Source: Chimonanthus salicifolius (taxonomy: Eukaryota > Streptophyta > Magnoliopsida > Laurales > Calycanthaceae). Taken from it: a stretch of 64,000 nt of DNA. Location: positions 4,927,542 to 4,991,541 of the forward strand of contig CM023534.1 of assembly GCA_013350335.1 (NCBI GenBank), in the 5' to 3' direction. The translations under genes and the position numbers were made by a program. The notes under the pieces are model-generated. The model saw nothing but the letters and a program-made list of their open reading frames with translations, did not search any database and was not told where the DNA came from. Shown in pieces: positions 20,904-44,243 of this stretch (position 1 is its first letter; the number at the start of each line of letters is the position of its first letter).

Positions 20904-23900
20904 ATAATATAATTTTAAGGTACATTTTGACATTTTGTTTCCTTTCTATTAGGACATCCATTTCATCCTTTACTCTTACTTTTCAGGTCGTCCACACATG
21001 TTGGAAATGGTGGGGAGAAGATAAACAACCCAACAACTAGTGAGCTCACCTCTTTCATGCCCTAAACACGTTTGTTGGACAGGGATATTGATTCCTCAAC
21101 TTGTCAATGCGGCCCTAGAGGTTTTTCTTTCTTTTTTATCTTATAATAGAAAATTACAAAGAAAAAGGCTTTTTATCATTTAAGTTATGGTTTCACTAAA
21201 AAATTCTGAGGATTATTTGCTAGCAGTTTCCTGCCTTTCCTACCTTTTTCTCTCTTTTGTTATCATTTAGCTTAAACTTTTTTAGTTTTGTTGTCTGGAA
21301 TTTTACCATTTACTTTGTGAATTATTTTGTAGAATCATTCAGTATTTGCTAGTAAGAGTTTTCTTTTCTTGAACCTGTGACTAGCAACAATATTAATTTG
21401 TATTAAAATCACAACCAGTGTCCCAAAAGCAAAAATATGTTTGTTGGCATTTGAGATCTGTTTTATTTATCGATATTTGAAATTAATTTTCTCAAATTGC
21501 TTACCTCAATTTCATGTTTCTTTTTTGACATTATAAACGTAAACCACGGGGAATAATAAAATATGCATTTGATGTTTGGAATACTTTTATCACCCTTTGT
21601 CTTTTGCCTGGCAAATACATGCTGAAGAATGTTTTTTTTTACGTTCATGCAATTAATATAATTAGATGGAGTTTCAAATTTGTCTAAGATCTCCATCTTA
21701 CTGGGAGTCATTTAGGATTGTCAGGTTTATATCATGAACTTTTAAGGCATTTACATTGCTTATAGTAATGCGGTTTTGTTTATGTTGAGTGATAAATATT
21801 GTAGCAGCAGCAACAACAACAATGCTACTAATGACAATAACAAAATGTTGTTGCACCTTTCGTTCTATTGATTTTCAAAGTTATACTTTAAGAGGTGTAC
21901 TGATTAAACTCAAATGATTCCATCCTGTGGAAATGATTCCATATTATTATACGTCACAGAAGATGTCATTGCTGTTTCCCTCATGCAATTACTATTGCTA
22001 GATCGATAATCACTTTTAACACTTCCATCATATCGGGTTGGCTACAATTGTTAGTACTATATCACAAACTTCTAACCCACCCACTACATTGACACTATTT
22101 TGCTTACTTTCTGGTGATGAATGAACATACAAAGGTTTGCAACTAATGTCCCATATTAGGCATTTTGGATGATAATAAATTATGCCTTGAACAGTAAGAG
22201 GTGTATCAATCAATACTTATATCTGCCTTCTACATGCTATTGGTTACTTCTCACAGTTCAGTCTTTGGAATTGCTAATGATAAAGATGTTTCCCTTCATT
22301 GGAATTTGGCTTGATTCTGGTAACTGTTTAATCTACCAATGCTAATTAGTAACTGGATTTATTTGTTGATATTTGATTATTTTTCAAAAAATTGATTATT
22401 TTTCATTTGAGATTGATTTGGACTTTGATCTGTATGTCATTTTGCTACAGGAAATTTGAGTTGCCTTTGTTGGGAAATGAGTATGATTGTTATATTACTA
22501 AATGCCTTGAACAAGAATTTGTGTTTGGTTTCAGTATTAAAGTGCCTTGACTGAGATCACAGGCCATTTCATACTGAGATAATGGCCTCAGTTTTTGTGA
22601 TGAAGATGAAACACTGTCAGTTTGTATTCTCTGTACTGGAATTTGAATTTGTTGTGTTCCAGGTGATTGGATCTGTAATTGGGGTTAGGTTCATCACTGA
22701 AATCTTTCCTGAAGCAGACTTTGGTCCTCGTCTTAATGTTGATATCCATCAAGGAGCATTAACAGAAGGACTTCTCACATTCATGATTGTGATAATTTCG
22801 CTTGGCGTCATGAAAAATGATCAGGACAGATTCTTTATTAAAACCTGGTTTTCAAGTGTCTCCAAACTCTCTCCATATACTGGGTTCTGATTTAACTGGT
22901 GGATGGATGAATCCTGCATCTGTGAGTATTGTTTTCTCTTTTATGAAATACAAACTAGTGGCTACTATTACTGCTAAAAAAGCTACTGGCTACTATTCAT
23001 TTGATATTGTTAAATAGCTAGCTTTTCCTATAATAATTTATTATTATCACTTTATGAATATTCAAAAGCTAATTACGTATTGCCATCGTATGTGAGTAGC
23101 CTAGTAATTTGTGTAACTTTTCATATACAGTGTTGGTTCTGAAATTATTATTTGTATTTGGTTACTTCACCAATTCTGTCATTCCAGGAAAAACCCTTCT
23201 CAATTCTTGAGAAATGAATAGCAACTATTTAAGGTTCTATCTTCTGTGTTTGGTTGTCCCCAAATTGTTACTGAAAGAAAGAAAAGTAAGTCCTCAAACC
23301 TCGTGCCTTTTTTTGGAAAAAATCTCATGCCATTTTGGATAATATCCAACTCTTGTTCAGGATGATGCAAGCAGGTATCAGAGCCCATATAGTTTGAAGA
23401 CTACTTTTATGTATATTCTACCCAAATCATTAGCAATGCTCATCTGATATTTTGTTTGGAGAAGTTATATACAGTTCATTTAAGGTGCCCTTAGATTTTT
23501 TTTTTTTATTCAGTGAATGAATAGTATATCTGCTTGCATGATCATCACCTCTTAGTTTCTTTGGTATCACATCCTTAACCTACATACTAATTTTTTTACC
23601 AGCAAAATCACAAAGTTACAGTAATTTCTGCTTGTTTGCAATCTGTGAGAAACATTTACAATGAACGATATGTTCTCTTGAAAATTGAATGTGCTTTTCT
23701 TAGATATTTAGAGGGTAGCAAGTGCTGCTAAAAAAGACAAAAAGGAAATATTTGAAGTTTGAATCAACAATTTCCATAGCTTTTGATACTTTTGGCTTGT
23801 TTGGAACTCTGCCGAAAGCAAAATGCATCTCATCTCATTTACCTGGGTTCACTTTAGGAGTGCTGCTCTTCTGCTGATCCCTATTTATGACAATGTTCTT

Positions 23901-25470
23901 TCACTCCAGAATCTTAATGTGTCACTTACTAGTACTTAATTCCAAGTCATTATCTGCACCTTTCTCCTTGTTCCCTACTTGTAGCACTTTATATCTCTTC
24001 GGTCTTCATTATACATGCTTAGACCATTTTAAATGGCACTCTTATCTTCTTATCCACTGGATCTGTCCATAGAATTCCTGTCATTACTCCTCAGTCCTCA
24101 CATTTATTTGGCACACATATATGAGCCAGGTGCTACTGTTCTTCTCATTACTTCTTTGTTGCCCAACTTTAAAATCTATTCATGCAGCGGAGACTAACTA
24201 TTATCTTAACAGTAGCACACCTTCTAACGAAATAGCAATTCATGGTTCCAGAATAAGTGGGACCACCTAGTTCACATGCCTTTTCAGAATGTAACAATTT
24301 GCCAAGATTTCTTTGGACCATGTAATCCTGTATGCCTATTACTATTTATTTTAGACAAAATAATTTCTGTAATCCAAATCTAGCTAAGAACTCAGTCATC
24401 CTTCCATGCACAGCTCTTGCACTTATCGCTGCTCATTTGTACATTTATAATCTCATTAGATCCACTCAAGATGTTTTTCTTTAACATTTGCTAAATTATC
24501 TACCTCAGTATGCTATTTACACCATTCTCCAGCTTTATAAAAATTGCATGCAAATTTTATGCTCTCAGTGAAACTATTCCGTTAGGTGACTTAATAAGAA
24601 GAGACATGTTATATTGTTATTATGAACCTAGCTTAAATCAGAAAGAACCTGTTGCTCTCTCTATGATTTGACACCTCAGTAGTTCGCAAAATTTTGCAAC
24701 TCTTCCTTATGGCCAGGACCTTCTATTTGCAGTTTAGGAGTTTCCTTGTACTAAAAGTTCTGCTGATGACCAATTCCCTTGTACTAAAAGTTTTGTTGGC
24801 AATTGCTTAACTGAAGAACTATCAGATTTGCCTCACCATCAAGTCTTGTTGTTTTACATGCATGCCATCTTACCCTAATGTTACCCTTTTTATATTTTCT
24901 GTCAATGCAATACTTTTACATATTCTACATGGAACAAGTGTATAAATCTATTTCTATCATCCTTTTTCAATTGAGGGACACCGGACACCGAAGAAAAATT
25001 GAGCCTATCTCACTGTAGGTTAGCTTCTGTTCTGTGTGTGAAAATAAATAATAAGAACACATTAACATCTATATCAATGGTATACGCTTTATTAAGACAC
25101 AATCATAAAACAACTTGAGAGTCATTTACCAAATAATGATATTAATAACAGTAGTAATAATACCATTTAAAAATAAGATGAGGATGATGATAATGCATGT
25201 CAACTATTCTCTTTGAAAATATTGTTTTCTTGAATCCTCATAGATTTTACTTGGAAAAATGAAAGAGAAAGACCTATCGCTGTCTATCCTTCACAGGCCA
25301 TGGGATGGGCATGCGCTTATGAAGACCACATAACAAAGGAGCATTTGCTGGTGTACTGCCTTGCACCACTTGAGGAAACACTGTTGGGTGTTTGGACATT
25401 CAAGCTGCTTGCTCAACCTGCAAAGCAAAAACAGAAGAATGCAGACAAGAGTAGCATTAAATCAGACTGA
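19968..25470 (+). pseudogene. SIP2-type small basic intrinsic aquaporin, frameshifted
   Basis: Matches plant SIP2;1, an ER-located member of the aquaporin family. Exons are 19968-20241, 22663-22921 and 25297-25470, all with sound GT-AG sites. The N-terminus (DFIISFMWVWSGALTKLFVH), the NPL-type first signature (GGSHNPL), RLNVDIHQGALTEGLLTF, and the second signature (GGWMNPAS) identify SIP2 rather than SIP1. Three frame breaks are seen: near 20079-20088 (after VLGFGP), near 20211-20220 (before VGARIPAQV) and near 22869-22874 (between VSKL and HILGSD). Exon lengths of 274 and 259 nt fit two single-base losses and one 2-base loss. A usually conserved RKIPGSFF block has also drifted to KNDQDRFF, supporting real decay rather than assembly error. 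Exon 3 is open to TGA 25468-25470. Confidence 0.85.
20846..20900. repeat. (CT)n followed by poly-C tract in SIP2 intron 1
   Basis: TC dinucleotide repeat at 20846-20869 running directly into about 32 consecutive C residues. Long poly-C tracts are rare in plant DNA and error-prone in sequencing, so the exact length is uncertain. Confidence 0.9.
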
Positions 25471-25693
25471 CAGAATTTCTCCATTTGGATGTTTTTCAAT
25501 TTTAACTAATTTGTTCATTTGTTGTTAATGATATTGAAATTGTTCCTTATTCAGATGAAATCTCTCTCTCTTTCTCTCAGACAAGAGTAGCATTAAATCA
25601 GACTGACAGAATTTCTCCATTTGGATGTTTTTCAATTTTAACTAATTTGTTCATTTGTTGTTAATGATATTGAAATTGTTGCTTATTCAGATG

Positions 25694-25745
<52 letters not shown>
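25443..25745. repeat. 136-bp tandem duplication over the SIP2 stop, with (CT)n
   Basis: The block starting AGACAAGAGTAGCATTAAAT at 25443-25578 is repeated almost exactly at 25579-25714. It contains the last nine SIP2 codons, the stop and early 3' UTR. A TC microsatellite ends each copy, and the second is expanded to about 25691-25745. Near-identity means the duplication is recent. Confidence 0.92.
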
Positions 25746-25748
<3 letters not shown>

Positions 25749-26433
25749 GCACAACACCCTTGGGGTAATGCATGCTACGTGTGATGAAATTATTAGTGAT
25801 GCTGGGCTACTGGCAAATGGAACCCTGAACTGGCTGCTACTTGCAGTATGGAAGATCAGATTCTAATTTGAAGCAGTCAACCTGTAACCCAGTAATTCCT
25901 TGCAATATGGATGAACAATGCCCCAAAGGCTCATATTGAAAAATCTTAGGCATTGAAATTTCTGTCTTCATGAATCTGTACCAATTATAGCTGTACTTAA
26001 TGGTTAATTTGCAGGTTACAGATAGAACGATTTGAATTCTCCCATCGACGGCCTATTACCACCTCATCGTTCAACAGTTCAACTGATCTGCTTGGCATCA
26101 ACAGCTAGGTATGCACCAAAAATTCTTTCTCAGAATCTTTGTAGCAAGGACTTTCCTGATTCTTAAACTGCCAAGTTGACATAAACTGATAGTGTAGACC
26201 ATAGTTCAAAACTCACTAGACTCAGATGGAACTTGGGATTATTGGCCCACAACTGTTGACTCAACAAGGACAGTATACTTGTCCTCTTAATCACTTACAA
26301 TCAACTAAACATTCTAAATGTACATCAGTCTCCCTTGTTATAAAACACGAATGGCCATGTTACATTCTATATAAAATTTAATGATAGTATTTATTTTCTC
26401 AATTTTCAAAAACCCAAATGCCACGTCTTCATT
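25746..26433. other. SIP2 3' flank
   Basis: Non-coding sequence between the SIP2 locus and the hAT element; probably 3' UTR then intergenic DNA. No further gene was recognised. Confidence 0.35.
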
Positions 26434-26441
26434 GCTTTAAT

Positions 26442-27642
26442 CAGGGCCGGCCCTGAGATTTCAGGGGCCTTAGGCGAGTTTTTAAAATGGGGCCTTTATA
26501 TACTCATAAAAAATAAAATCATATAATTTTTTTTTTACAATGTGTGAAACTAAATAAAATATCATAATTAAATTTATAACAAAGTATTATTTAAAATTTA
26601 TTCTTATTTTGAGATGCAAAATTACTAATTAAATTACTATATTTAAGTTTTTTTAACATTCATTTTTCAATAGATAAAATAGCTAATTTATTCAATATTT
26701 CTTCTGACATTGTAGACTGAAGATAAGATTTTATCAGTTTTAACTTTGAAAAACTTATTTCTGCATAGATAACTGTAATTGGTATAATCAATATTATTTT
26801 ATAAGCAATTCATGCATTTGGAAAACAACAATTCATTCTTTTTATATAATTTGGCAATTCATTCTTTTGGTACTGCATCTTTTATCATATGGAGTGTGAC
26901 ACTAATGCAAATTCTCATTTGAAATGAAGATATTATTATTATTTTAATTTTTCATTTTTTTGTATTTTTTAAAAAATTAAAAATTAAAAATTATCTTAAT
27001 TATAATGATTTATACTTGTATATTAGTTCTAATAAAATCTACATTGATCAAATGAATAAAGTTATTTTTTTCATCTCTTCAAATTTTAAAAGCTTTAAAT
27101 TATTTTTAATTCAAAATTATCAACTCAATATAGATTTCTCTTTCTCTTTATTTAGATGATAGATATATTTTAAAAGAGTCTTTATTAATTAAAATTATTT
27201 TAAACTCAATAAAATGAGAATTATAATAATTATTATTATGATTGTTAGTATCATTATTTTAATTTTTTAAGAAACCTACGCTTTAAATTGAGTAGAAAAA
27301 TTATCAATATATAAATTTTCAATTTTGAGTGTTTTAAATTCGAAATAGTTAAAAATAGTCAAATGATTTCAAGTAGTATTAATTTAAATTATTGTTATTT
27401 TTCATTTTTATTATTAAATAACTTGATAAAAAAATTACTATTATTAAACACAGCCGGGATTTGATCCAAGCGTGTATCTATAAAGAGAGAATTCTAACCA
27501 ACCGGACAAGAATGTATGTGTGCTTTAAATATACATTATTAACTATTTAATATATAATAAAGGAGCTTATGGACTTGGGGGCCCTTTTTATTTGGGGGCC
27601 CTAGGCGACCGCCTATTTCGCCTATAGCCAGGGCCGGCCCTG
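26442..27642. mobile_element. hAT-type DNA transposon relic, 1,201 bp
   Basis: Ends are inverted repeats, CAGGGCCGGCCCTG at the left and CAGGGCCGGCCCTG read inward from the right, followed by imperfect matches rich in GGGGCC and TAGGCG. An exact 8-bp duplication GCTTTAAT flanks it (26434-26441 and 27643-27650), diagnostic of hAT. The inside is AT-rich and decayed but retains the C-terminal end of a transposase on the minus strand. It is therefore an internally deleted, non-autonomous copy. Confidence 0.93.
26660..26818 (-). pseudogene. hAT transposase C-terminal dimerisation domain remnant
   Basis: Minus-strand translation gives IAYKIILIIPITVIYAEISF then SKLKLIKSYLQSTMSEEILN and KLAILSIEK before TGA at 26660-26662. 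This matches the hAT C-terminal dimerisation motif (IPVTVASAERSFSKLKLIKSYLRSTM-type, from memory). An in-frame TGA breaks the upstream end. It confirms the class inferred from the element's termini and shows that the element lost most of its coding region. Confidence 0.85.
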
Positions 27643-29072
27643 GCTTTAATATATATATTTTTTTAGCGCTAACATGAATTTTCATTATTAGAGGAAAAAT
27701 ACGAAGGGAGGAAAGAAAATCGTGAGTTCAGGAGTAATGAATTCAAGGAAGAGAATCATTGCAATAATATATTTAAAGCCTTATTAATTTTTTTAATGAT
27801 AAAAGCCCTATTAAATTATTCTCATGTCATGCTGACAAAAACTCAATATTTTAAATCTTAAGCTACGTGTCCTTCAAATACTAAATACCCACAATTTAGA
27901 TGGTTCCGTGTTTGATTGAGCTTTTTATTGTTTGGTATTATTTATTTATTTGTTTATTTATTCAAGAATAGGATAATGATCAAATATCACATCCTTAGAA
28001 GTCCAAGATTCGAGTTGATTAAAACTAACAAGTCACACCATGGGCCCCATCGTTTATAGAGAGAAAAAAAAAAAAAAACGAAGATCATTGAATGCAATTA
28101 TGCAACTATGGATTTATTTCCTCAGTTATTCATGAAACATGTGAACCAAAAGAGGCAAAGTCAGTGTATTAAAAGTGGAAAGGTCTAATTCATATAAAAA
28201 AGTTAAATAAACTTTTTGTAAAGAACATTTGTGAGGTACAAATCTTTGTTTTTATTATGCTTATAGAAAACAGTGTGGATTGATTGACTAAATTATTATT
28301 TTAAAAACATTAAATATATTATGGAAGATTACACATGGCTCTAATTTGTACGTATAAGTATAAAGAGAAGAGGTTAACCACTAAAAATGTGAATGAAAGA
28401 AAAAAAAAATATATCAAATTATATCGTAACTATGAAGTTGACTTAAATAGATAGAATTTCGATATATAACGATGATGATTAAAATATTGACCAACTTGAA
28501 TTGTATAAATCTAACTTAATTTTGAAGAGCCTTGATATACGTAATCACTATGTACTGTGCCCTTTTTTTTTCTTTAGATTTGAAGTAAATTGTGAATTCT
28601 TCAATTAATTAAGTTAAAAATTTTACTTTTAGAATTATAATTTTTAGATTTAAGATTACCTTCTTAAAAATTCTGACCAGCCACAGAAGTCCTATCTTAA
28701 AATGGATGTAATATGGAGTTTGAGATAAATGAGAGAAGATGGACGTATGAATCTTTTCATTAAAAGCTCTAAAATTTCAACATTCAATCAGAATTAACCT
28801 AATCCAAAACTCTCTTGACCATAGGATCCCATTGGATCTTTCAAATGTCTAACCCTCATGAGAAATAATAATAATAATAATTGGCCAGTTTTTGTCTCAC
28901 TTATTTAATAAGTGCAAATTGAGTTGGAATTAAAACATTAATTTCATACTCAATTTGATTTAAACCTTGTCTAACTTAGCAACAATTTGTAAAATAATTT
29001 CTACTTAATTCAAATCTAAATCCAATCAATAATGTAAGGTTGCATTGATATTCTTAACTTTTATTGATCTTC

Positions 29073-29109
<37 letters not shown>

Positions 29110-29114
29110 GATTA

Positions 29115-29230
29115 TATCAAAGTGTTCAGGTCTCTTAGAGTATCATACTAAGTCTTTGAAACATGTGTAAAATTCGCTATCCAGATACATCATATAACTC
29201 TATAGAAAAACCTTTTATAATATAGTTGAG
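29115..29230 (-). mobile_element. SINE-like repeat, family C, degraded copy
   Basis: Contains GTGTTCAGGTCTCTTAGAG followed by a CATCATATAACTCTATAGA-like block, shared in the same order with copies at about 58938, 62397 and 63311. This copy is the most degraded and lacks a clear T-run. Confidence 0.5.
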
Positions 29231-29794
29231 ACAGTTGTTTGAAAATTCAAAACACTTACTGAACTCAATAGATAATCTGAGTGAGTTTAAATTTAATTTA
29301 AAAATACTGTAAAATTAATTAATCCACTAAATGCAAAATTTTGTCAAACTAAAACTAAAATTAAAATTAAAATTAATTAAATAAATAAATTATAACGACA
29401 CATTCAAACCATTGGTCAGTGTAAATTGCAAATGGAAGGAAGCTAAATAGTCAACAAAGAGTATACAAGATTGTGGCTTCGAGCATTGCTACGTACAGTA
29501 CTGAACTTACATAAAAAGAAACCGTATATGCCAAGTATATTCTGCTTCCTCTCTATTATTAGCCGCCTTCAGTTAAACACACGTTTCTTTTTATTCTTCA
29601 TAAAGAAATTAAAGGTAAAATTCATGGGAATATTCCTTAATAAATGATACATACCCGTCCAGGTGTAACATGCATTTAAAGCGTAAAGAAAGTTCTACAA
29701 AGGCTGCATTTTGATGGATAATAGGGTTTTTAAATGTGAGATTCAAAGATAAAATTTAGGTTGTATTAAATTTTATATAAGGGTTATTTTATTT

Positions 29795-29950
29795 TATTTT
29801 GAATTTTTATGTAAGAAATTGGTCAATACCCATCATAAAATCTCTATACATGAGTTCACTACTTTTAAAATACACTGAGATTAGACTATGAGATTCAAAC
29901 TAGCAACCTCCCACCTCTTGAGGTGGGAGACAACTATTCAACTATAATCA
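29795..29950 (-). mobile_element. SINE family A, degraded reverse copy
   Basis: On the minus strand TATAGTTGAATAGTTG then CCACCTCAAGAGGTGGGAGG and CTAGTTTGAATCTC correspond to the A box, intervening segment and B box of the copies at 2433 and 61792. It is diverged but collinear. Confidence 0.55.
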
Positions 29951-31009
29951 AAATTATACTTAGATACTATGAATACTCTTGTTAGAAAATATTTTTAAAA
30001 GTGGAAGAAGAGGAATAAAAAAATTAATTTTTAACTCTTATCTTCTAAGGTACAAAATGCATTTAAAATATTAAAAAAAAACAAAAATTAAAGCTCCCGT
30101 TTTATACATTTTAAAGCCACTCTACTCCCATGAATCTCTTTTATAGATTTATAAAGCGTATGTATTATTAGAAGGCTTTTATGTATTTTAAAAATTAATC
30201 AAACGTCTGAACACTTTAATTTAAAAAATATTAAATTTTAAAATAAATGTTCCTATCATTCTATCAATTTCTAGGAAGACTGCATATGTACGTCATTGCA
30301 TAGCATTAAACTCAAAATTGAAGACCACCACAGAGTGCTCTGGCCCACCTTTAGTAAATACACGTGTCACTTCATCTCTATCCAGTAATCATGCATGGTA
30401 TGAGAATCTTTTGTCGGGACCTCTTTACAGTTTTTCACTGTTGACCATCCATTCTCCGGTACTCCCCCGGAGTTGCTGTGTTCCATACTTCTTAGAATTT
30501 TGTATGACAATATTTCACATATAACGTTTTTTTTTAATGTTATAATGTTTAAAAAAAAAATTAGTGATAATATTTCATAATATCAATATATTAAATAACG
30601 AAACTACTCTTAAATTTAGTATTTTGACAAAGTTGTAGTATCATAATTATTTTTAATTGACAATTTTAGTTGTTATATAATAATTTTTCAACAGTATTAC
30701 AAGTACTGTTTACAATGACAAATTATATTTATAAAAATAGAATTTATTAAATTATGTAATTTTTCTTTTGATATAAATTAATTATTAAATAAATATTATT
30801 AAATTTATTTATAAAATTAGCAATCAAAATGTATTAAATATATATATATATATATAAAAAGAATAAAAATTCAACAATCTAAATTTACTACTAAAAAAAT
30901 CTCACATAGAGCCTTGTGCTCAAGAGTATGCTGGATTTATCTTAGATGTCATTAGCCATATAGGCAATTTGTAATTTAGTGTAGAGTTAATTTTGATAGT
31001 TACAGCTCA

Positions 31010-31190
31010 GAGAGAGGTGATTTGAACGATTAAGAAGTTTCTTTCATGAGGTCTTGAATTTGATTCACGCTCAAATACCTCTAGACAATTGAGTTACTCC
31101 TCATGTATTTAATTCGTGTGTGAATTGAGAGATTTTTACATATTTGTGGAATTAGTCTTACTTTTAGTATGGGGTAAGTTTCAATTTTTT
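31010..31190 (+). mobile_element. SINE family B copy
   Basis: A tRNA-like head (TTTGAACGATTAAGAAG ... TTGAATTTGATTC) leads into GAGTTACTCCTCAT, GTGTGTG and TTGTGGAATTAGTCTTAC blocks. The same blocks recur in order at 40880-40997 and 54530-54729. This copy ends in a T/A-rich tail. Confidence 0.5.
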
Positions 31191-31619
31191 TATAGCTACA
31201 GTAATATTAAAGTAAAATTGAAAAAGTACATTGATTAAAAAATTATATTGTCCAAATTTAGATATAATATTCGTTGAACTTCCATCCTTATATTATATTG
31301 ATATTATTTTTTTTGCTATATTAAAAATAATTTAATATGTCAGAACACACACAACATTCCTTTACCTCCATTCTCCCACCAAATGGTGAAATAAAATATC
31401 AGCATCTTTATAAAATTATATTTATTTTGAAGGTTGGTCTTAGATAGAAAGTGACTGGAGTCTCTACTGTAGTTTAAATGTTTTTGGCAGAAGATTGGCA
31501 GATATTTTTCTCTTATCCTGCGGTAGAGAATTCCATAGATGTACGATTTCATTTATATTTTGTTTAGTTGTCAAAAAACACTGTTTAATTGTCAAAAAAC
31601 ACATATACATTAAAATGCG

Positions 31620-34239
31620 TTTGCCAGGCTTCCTGAAGAAGAAGGAAAAGAAAGCCTCTCACCTGTTCACTGGTTTAAATTATCGAAGATTCTAGGATTT
31701 TGAAGATTCTGGATTCTGTGATCTGGGTGCTGTACTTGGAGGTGTTCCCTAGGTGAGTCTTGAGTTTGAATTCTGTGTCCGTGTTTTCCTTGTTGCAGAA
31801 TCTGATCTTTTTCTCCCTATTTTCCAAAATTTTATGCTGCTTATGAGAATTGATAGTTTGTAAATTCTGTTTTGGGAATTTGAATTTGGGGGTGACTTCA
31901 TGGGTCTGAATTGGCTTGGAGCTCACAGAGCTTATGCAGAGCACCATTTTAGAGTTGAAGGTCTGGATTCGGATGATCTGGACTGTGGTCTGTGGATGGG
32001 TGGATTTTGGGTTTAATGGTTATTGAATTTGTATTGCAGAGAGCGAGTACTGTCTCTCTCTTATATTTTCTCTGTTGCTATAGCTGAATTGATTCGTTGT
32101 GGTTTTGCTCTCATTGTTACTGAATTACTTTGAGTGAAGTTAATCTTTATCCTTTTGACTTCTTTTTTCGAATTTTGGTGTTTCTTTGTTTGGAAATGGG
32201 TTCCCCTATCTGGGTTCTGTAGGAAGAGAGATTTGAGTTTGAAACATGAAAATTACATGTTCCTTAATCCAAGTTATCAACGGTTAATCTGCCCTTAGCA
32301 TGATTGAACGACTAGCAGCATAAAGGTCGGATTTAAAGGTTTCCCAAATCTTTTTTTATTGTTTACCGGAGTGTTATTTTACTCCTTCTATCATCGTCAT
32401 CAGCAGCATCGTCGTCTTTGGAGTTGAGTTGTAGTAGTTGAGAAACTGAAAGTAGTTGGTTCTGGGTCTGTCCTTGTTTCTTGAGATTAACGATCTATCA
32501 CTTGAGGGGAAGTCAATCTGTTTTGGCGAGTTGTATCTAATTAACACTATATTTTGTAGAGTGAGAAACTTACAGGAGATGTTATTTTGACACAGTACAG
32601 TGTAAATATAAAAGTCCAAATAGCTGATCCTGAATAAATGGGAGATGATGATGCTCTTTATCTGTTTCTTTGTTTGAAATTAGACTGTAATCTCTTATAT
32701 CAGTATTTTTTCTCTTCTTTTTTCCTTTTGCCCGGGAATTTTTAGAATCTGGATTGTGTTATTGAACAAAATATTATTTTGGGCGGTAGTAAGGTCAAGT
32801 TCTGGGCTGTTGGTTTAACTCTGTAACTTGACTACTGTTTTTTTTAATTTCTATTTTTAATAATATTTTAGATCTGAGAGGTTGCTTTTTTCGAACAGGA
32901 TTTTGAGTGGTTAGTGCTAGGTTGATGGGTCTTGGTCTGAAAATGTTGGGGTTTGTAGGTTCATTATCTTTGGAATCATGACCTCTGCTTTTGCCTTATT
33001 TCCTGAGGGCTTTGCATTGGAATCCTTGACCTGCATTTCAAAGATGGATTGGTGTGTTCAAGGGCCCAAATTTGTATGTTTTTCATTTATGGAGTTCTGG
33101 TTCATTTTGAAAATGGAGTTGTGAACCACACTTCCATGTTCAAACATATGAATTTTGATGTGGGAATTTGGAGACTTTTTTTCCTTCAATAATTTCATGG
33201 TTGCAGATGTTGGCTTAGATGGTTTTGTTTTGACTGGGCTGTAATGTTCACGATGCAATGTAGGCTATAGTTCTTGTTTACTAGTTTGGAATATTTGCAA
33301 TAAATATATTTTTGCTTTGAAAAGTGAGGGTTTTTTTCCATGTACGGATATTGAAGGATGAGAATGACTACACCCTAAAATGCAGTTGGTAGGATTTTTA
33401 GAAACTGTACTTCACTTCTTATAGTGGGCCCTTTTGTTTTAGACTTTATTGAGCAATGTAAATTGTTTTTTGGGTTTAATCAGTTGCACTTCTCAATGAA
33501 CTTCTCAATTTTTTTTATTTTTTCCAAGTATATCTGTAAAGTTTCATAGGCATGAGTTGTAGGATTTCGGTGGTGTGTTAATTTTTCATGGTTACAAGTT
33601 TCTGGTTACAATATGAGCTGGACTATTCGGTTTCTCTAATTTTTTCTCTTTGATAAAATTTACTGAGTAGATATCAAACTCATGGAATTTTACTTGTCAC
33701 AGTTTAATAAAATTTTGATACTATGATTAGGAACATGATTTGGTTTAAATGTTGAAGCTATGATACTTCTTCTAAATGAATCACAAGCATTTTACTTTTG
33801 TTGGCAGAAGGGTAGGTCATGAATTCTACTATACACTTGGATGGTCATCGAAATTAGAAACAGCATTGAGTATGATACCATTTCCCAACTTTTCCACCCA
33901 AACAATTGTTTATGTAGGAATTTCATGAACATCACCTCACACAGTGCATTATCCAATTTCTGCATTGTAACAACTGCAAGCAAAATGGATGGCAATCTAT
34001 TATGTGAACATACAGACTGTTCATTTTAGGAAACCATTTGTAATTTGAAATTCATCCAAATGTACCCTACAATGCTAGATTTTCTCATTGTTATTTGCAA
34101 GTATTAATATTGTTGGTATTGATAAGGTCTTCAATTACTTATTGGTAGTTCTTACAATTTTATCAGATATATTGTGTGAATTGAAGGGAGCATATATATA
34201 ATTGACTGGTTACTTGCAAGGGGAAGGTACTGTGTGCAG
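31620..34239 (+). other. CIPK3-like 5' leader exon and leader intron (inferred)
   Basis: A likely untranslated exon ends at 31752 with a strong AG|GTGAGT donor. A TGTGCAG acceptor at 34231-34239 lies 11 bases before the start codon. The enclosed 2.5 kb is T-rich, like a plant intron. Leader introns are known in this CIPK clade. No independent proof from transcripts; the cap site is unknown. Confidence 0.55.
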
Positions 34240-34250
34240 TAGAGTGACTG

Positions 34251-44243
<9,993 letters not shown>

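Larger units (their letters stand above)
27660..31005. other. AT-rich intergenic region
   Basis: About 3.3 kb of very AT-rich DNA with no convincing gene. It contains a (TA)n run at 29079-29105, another near 30838-30857, and two SINE relics listed separately. A slightly less AT-rich patch at 30310-30500 has no recognisable product. Confidence 0.4.
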
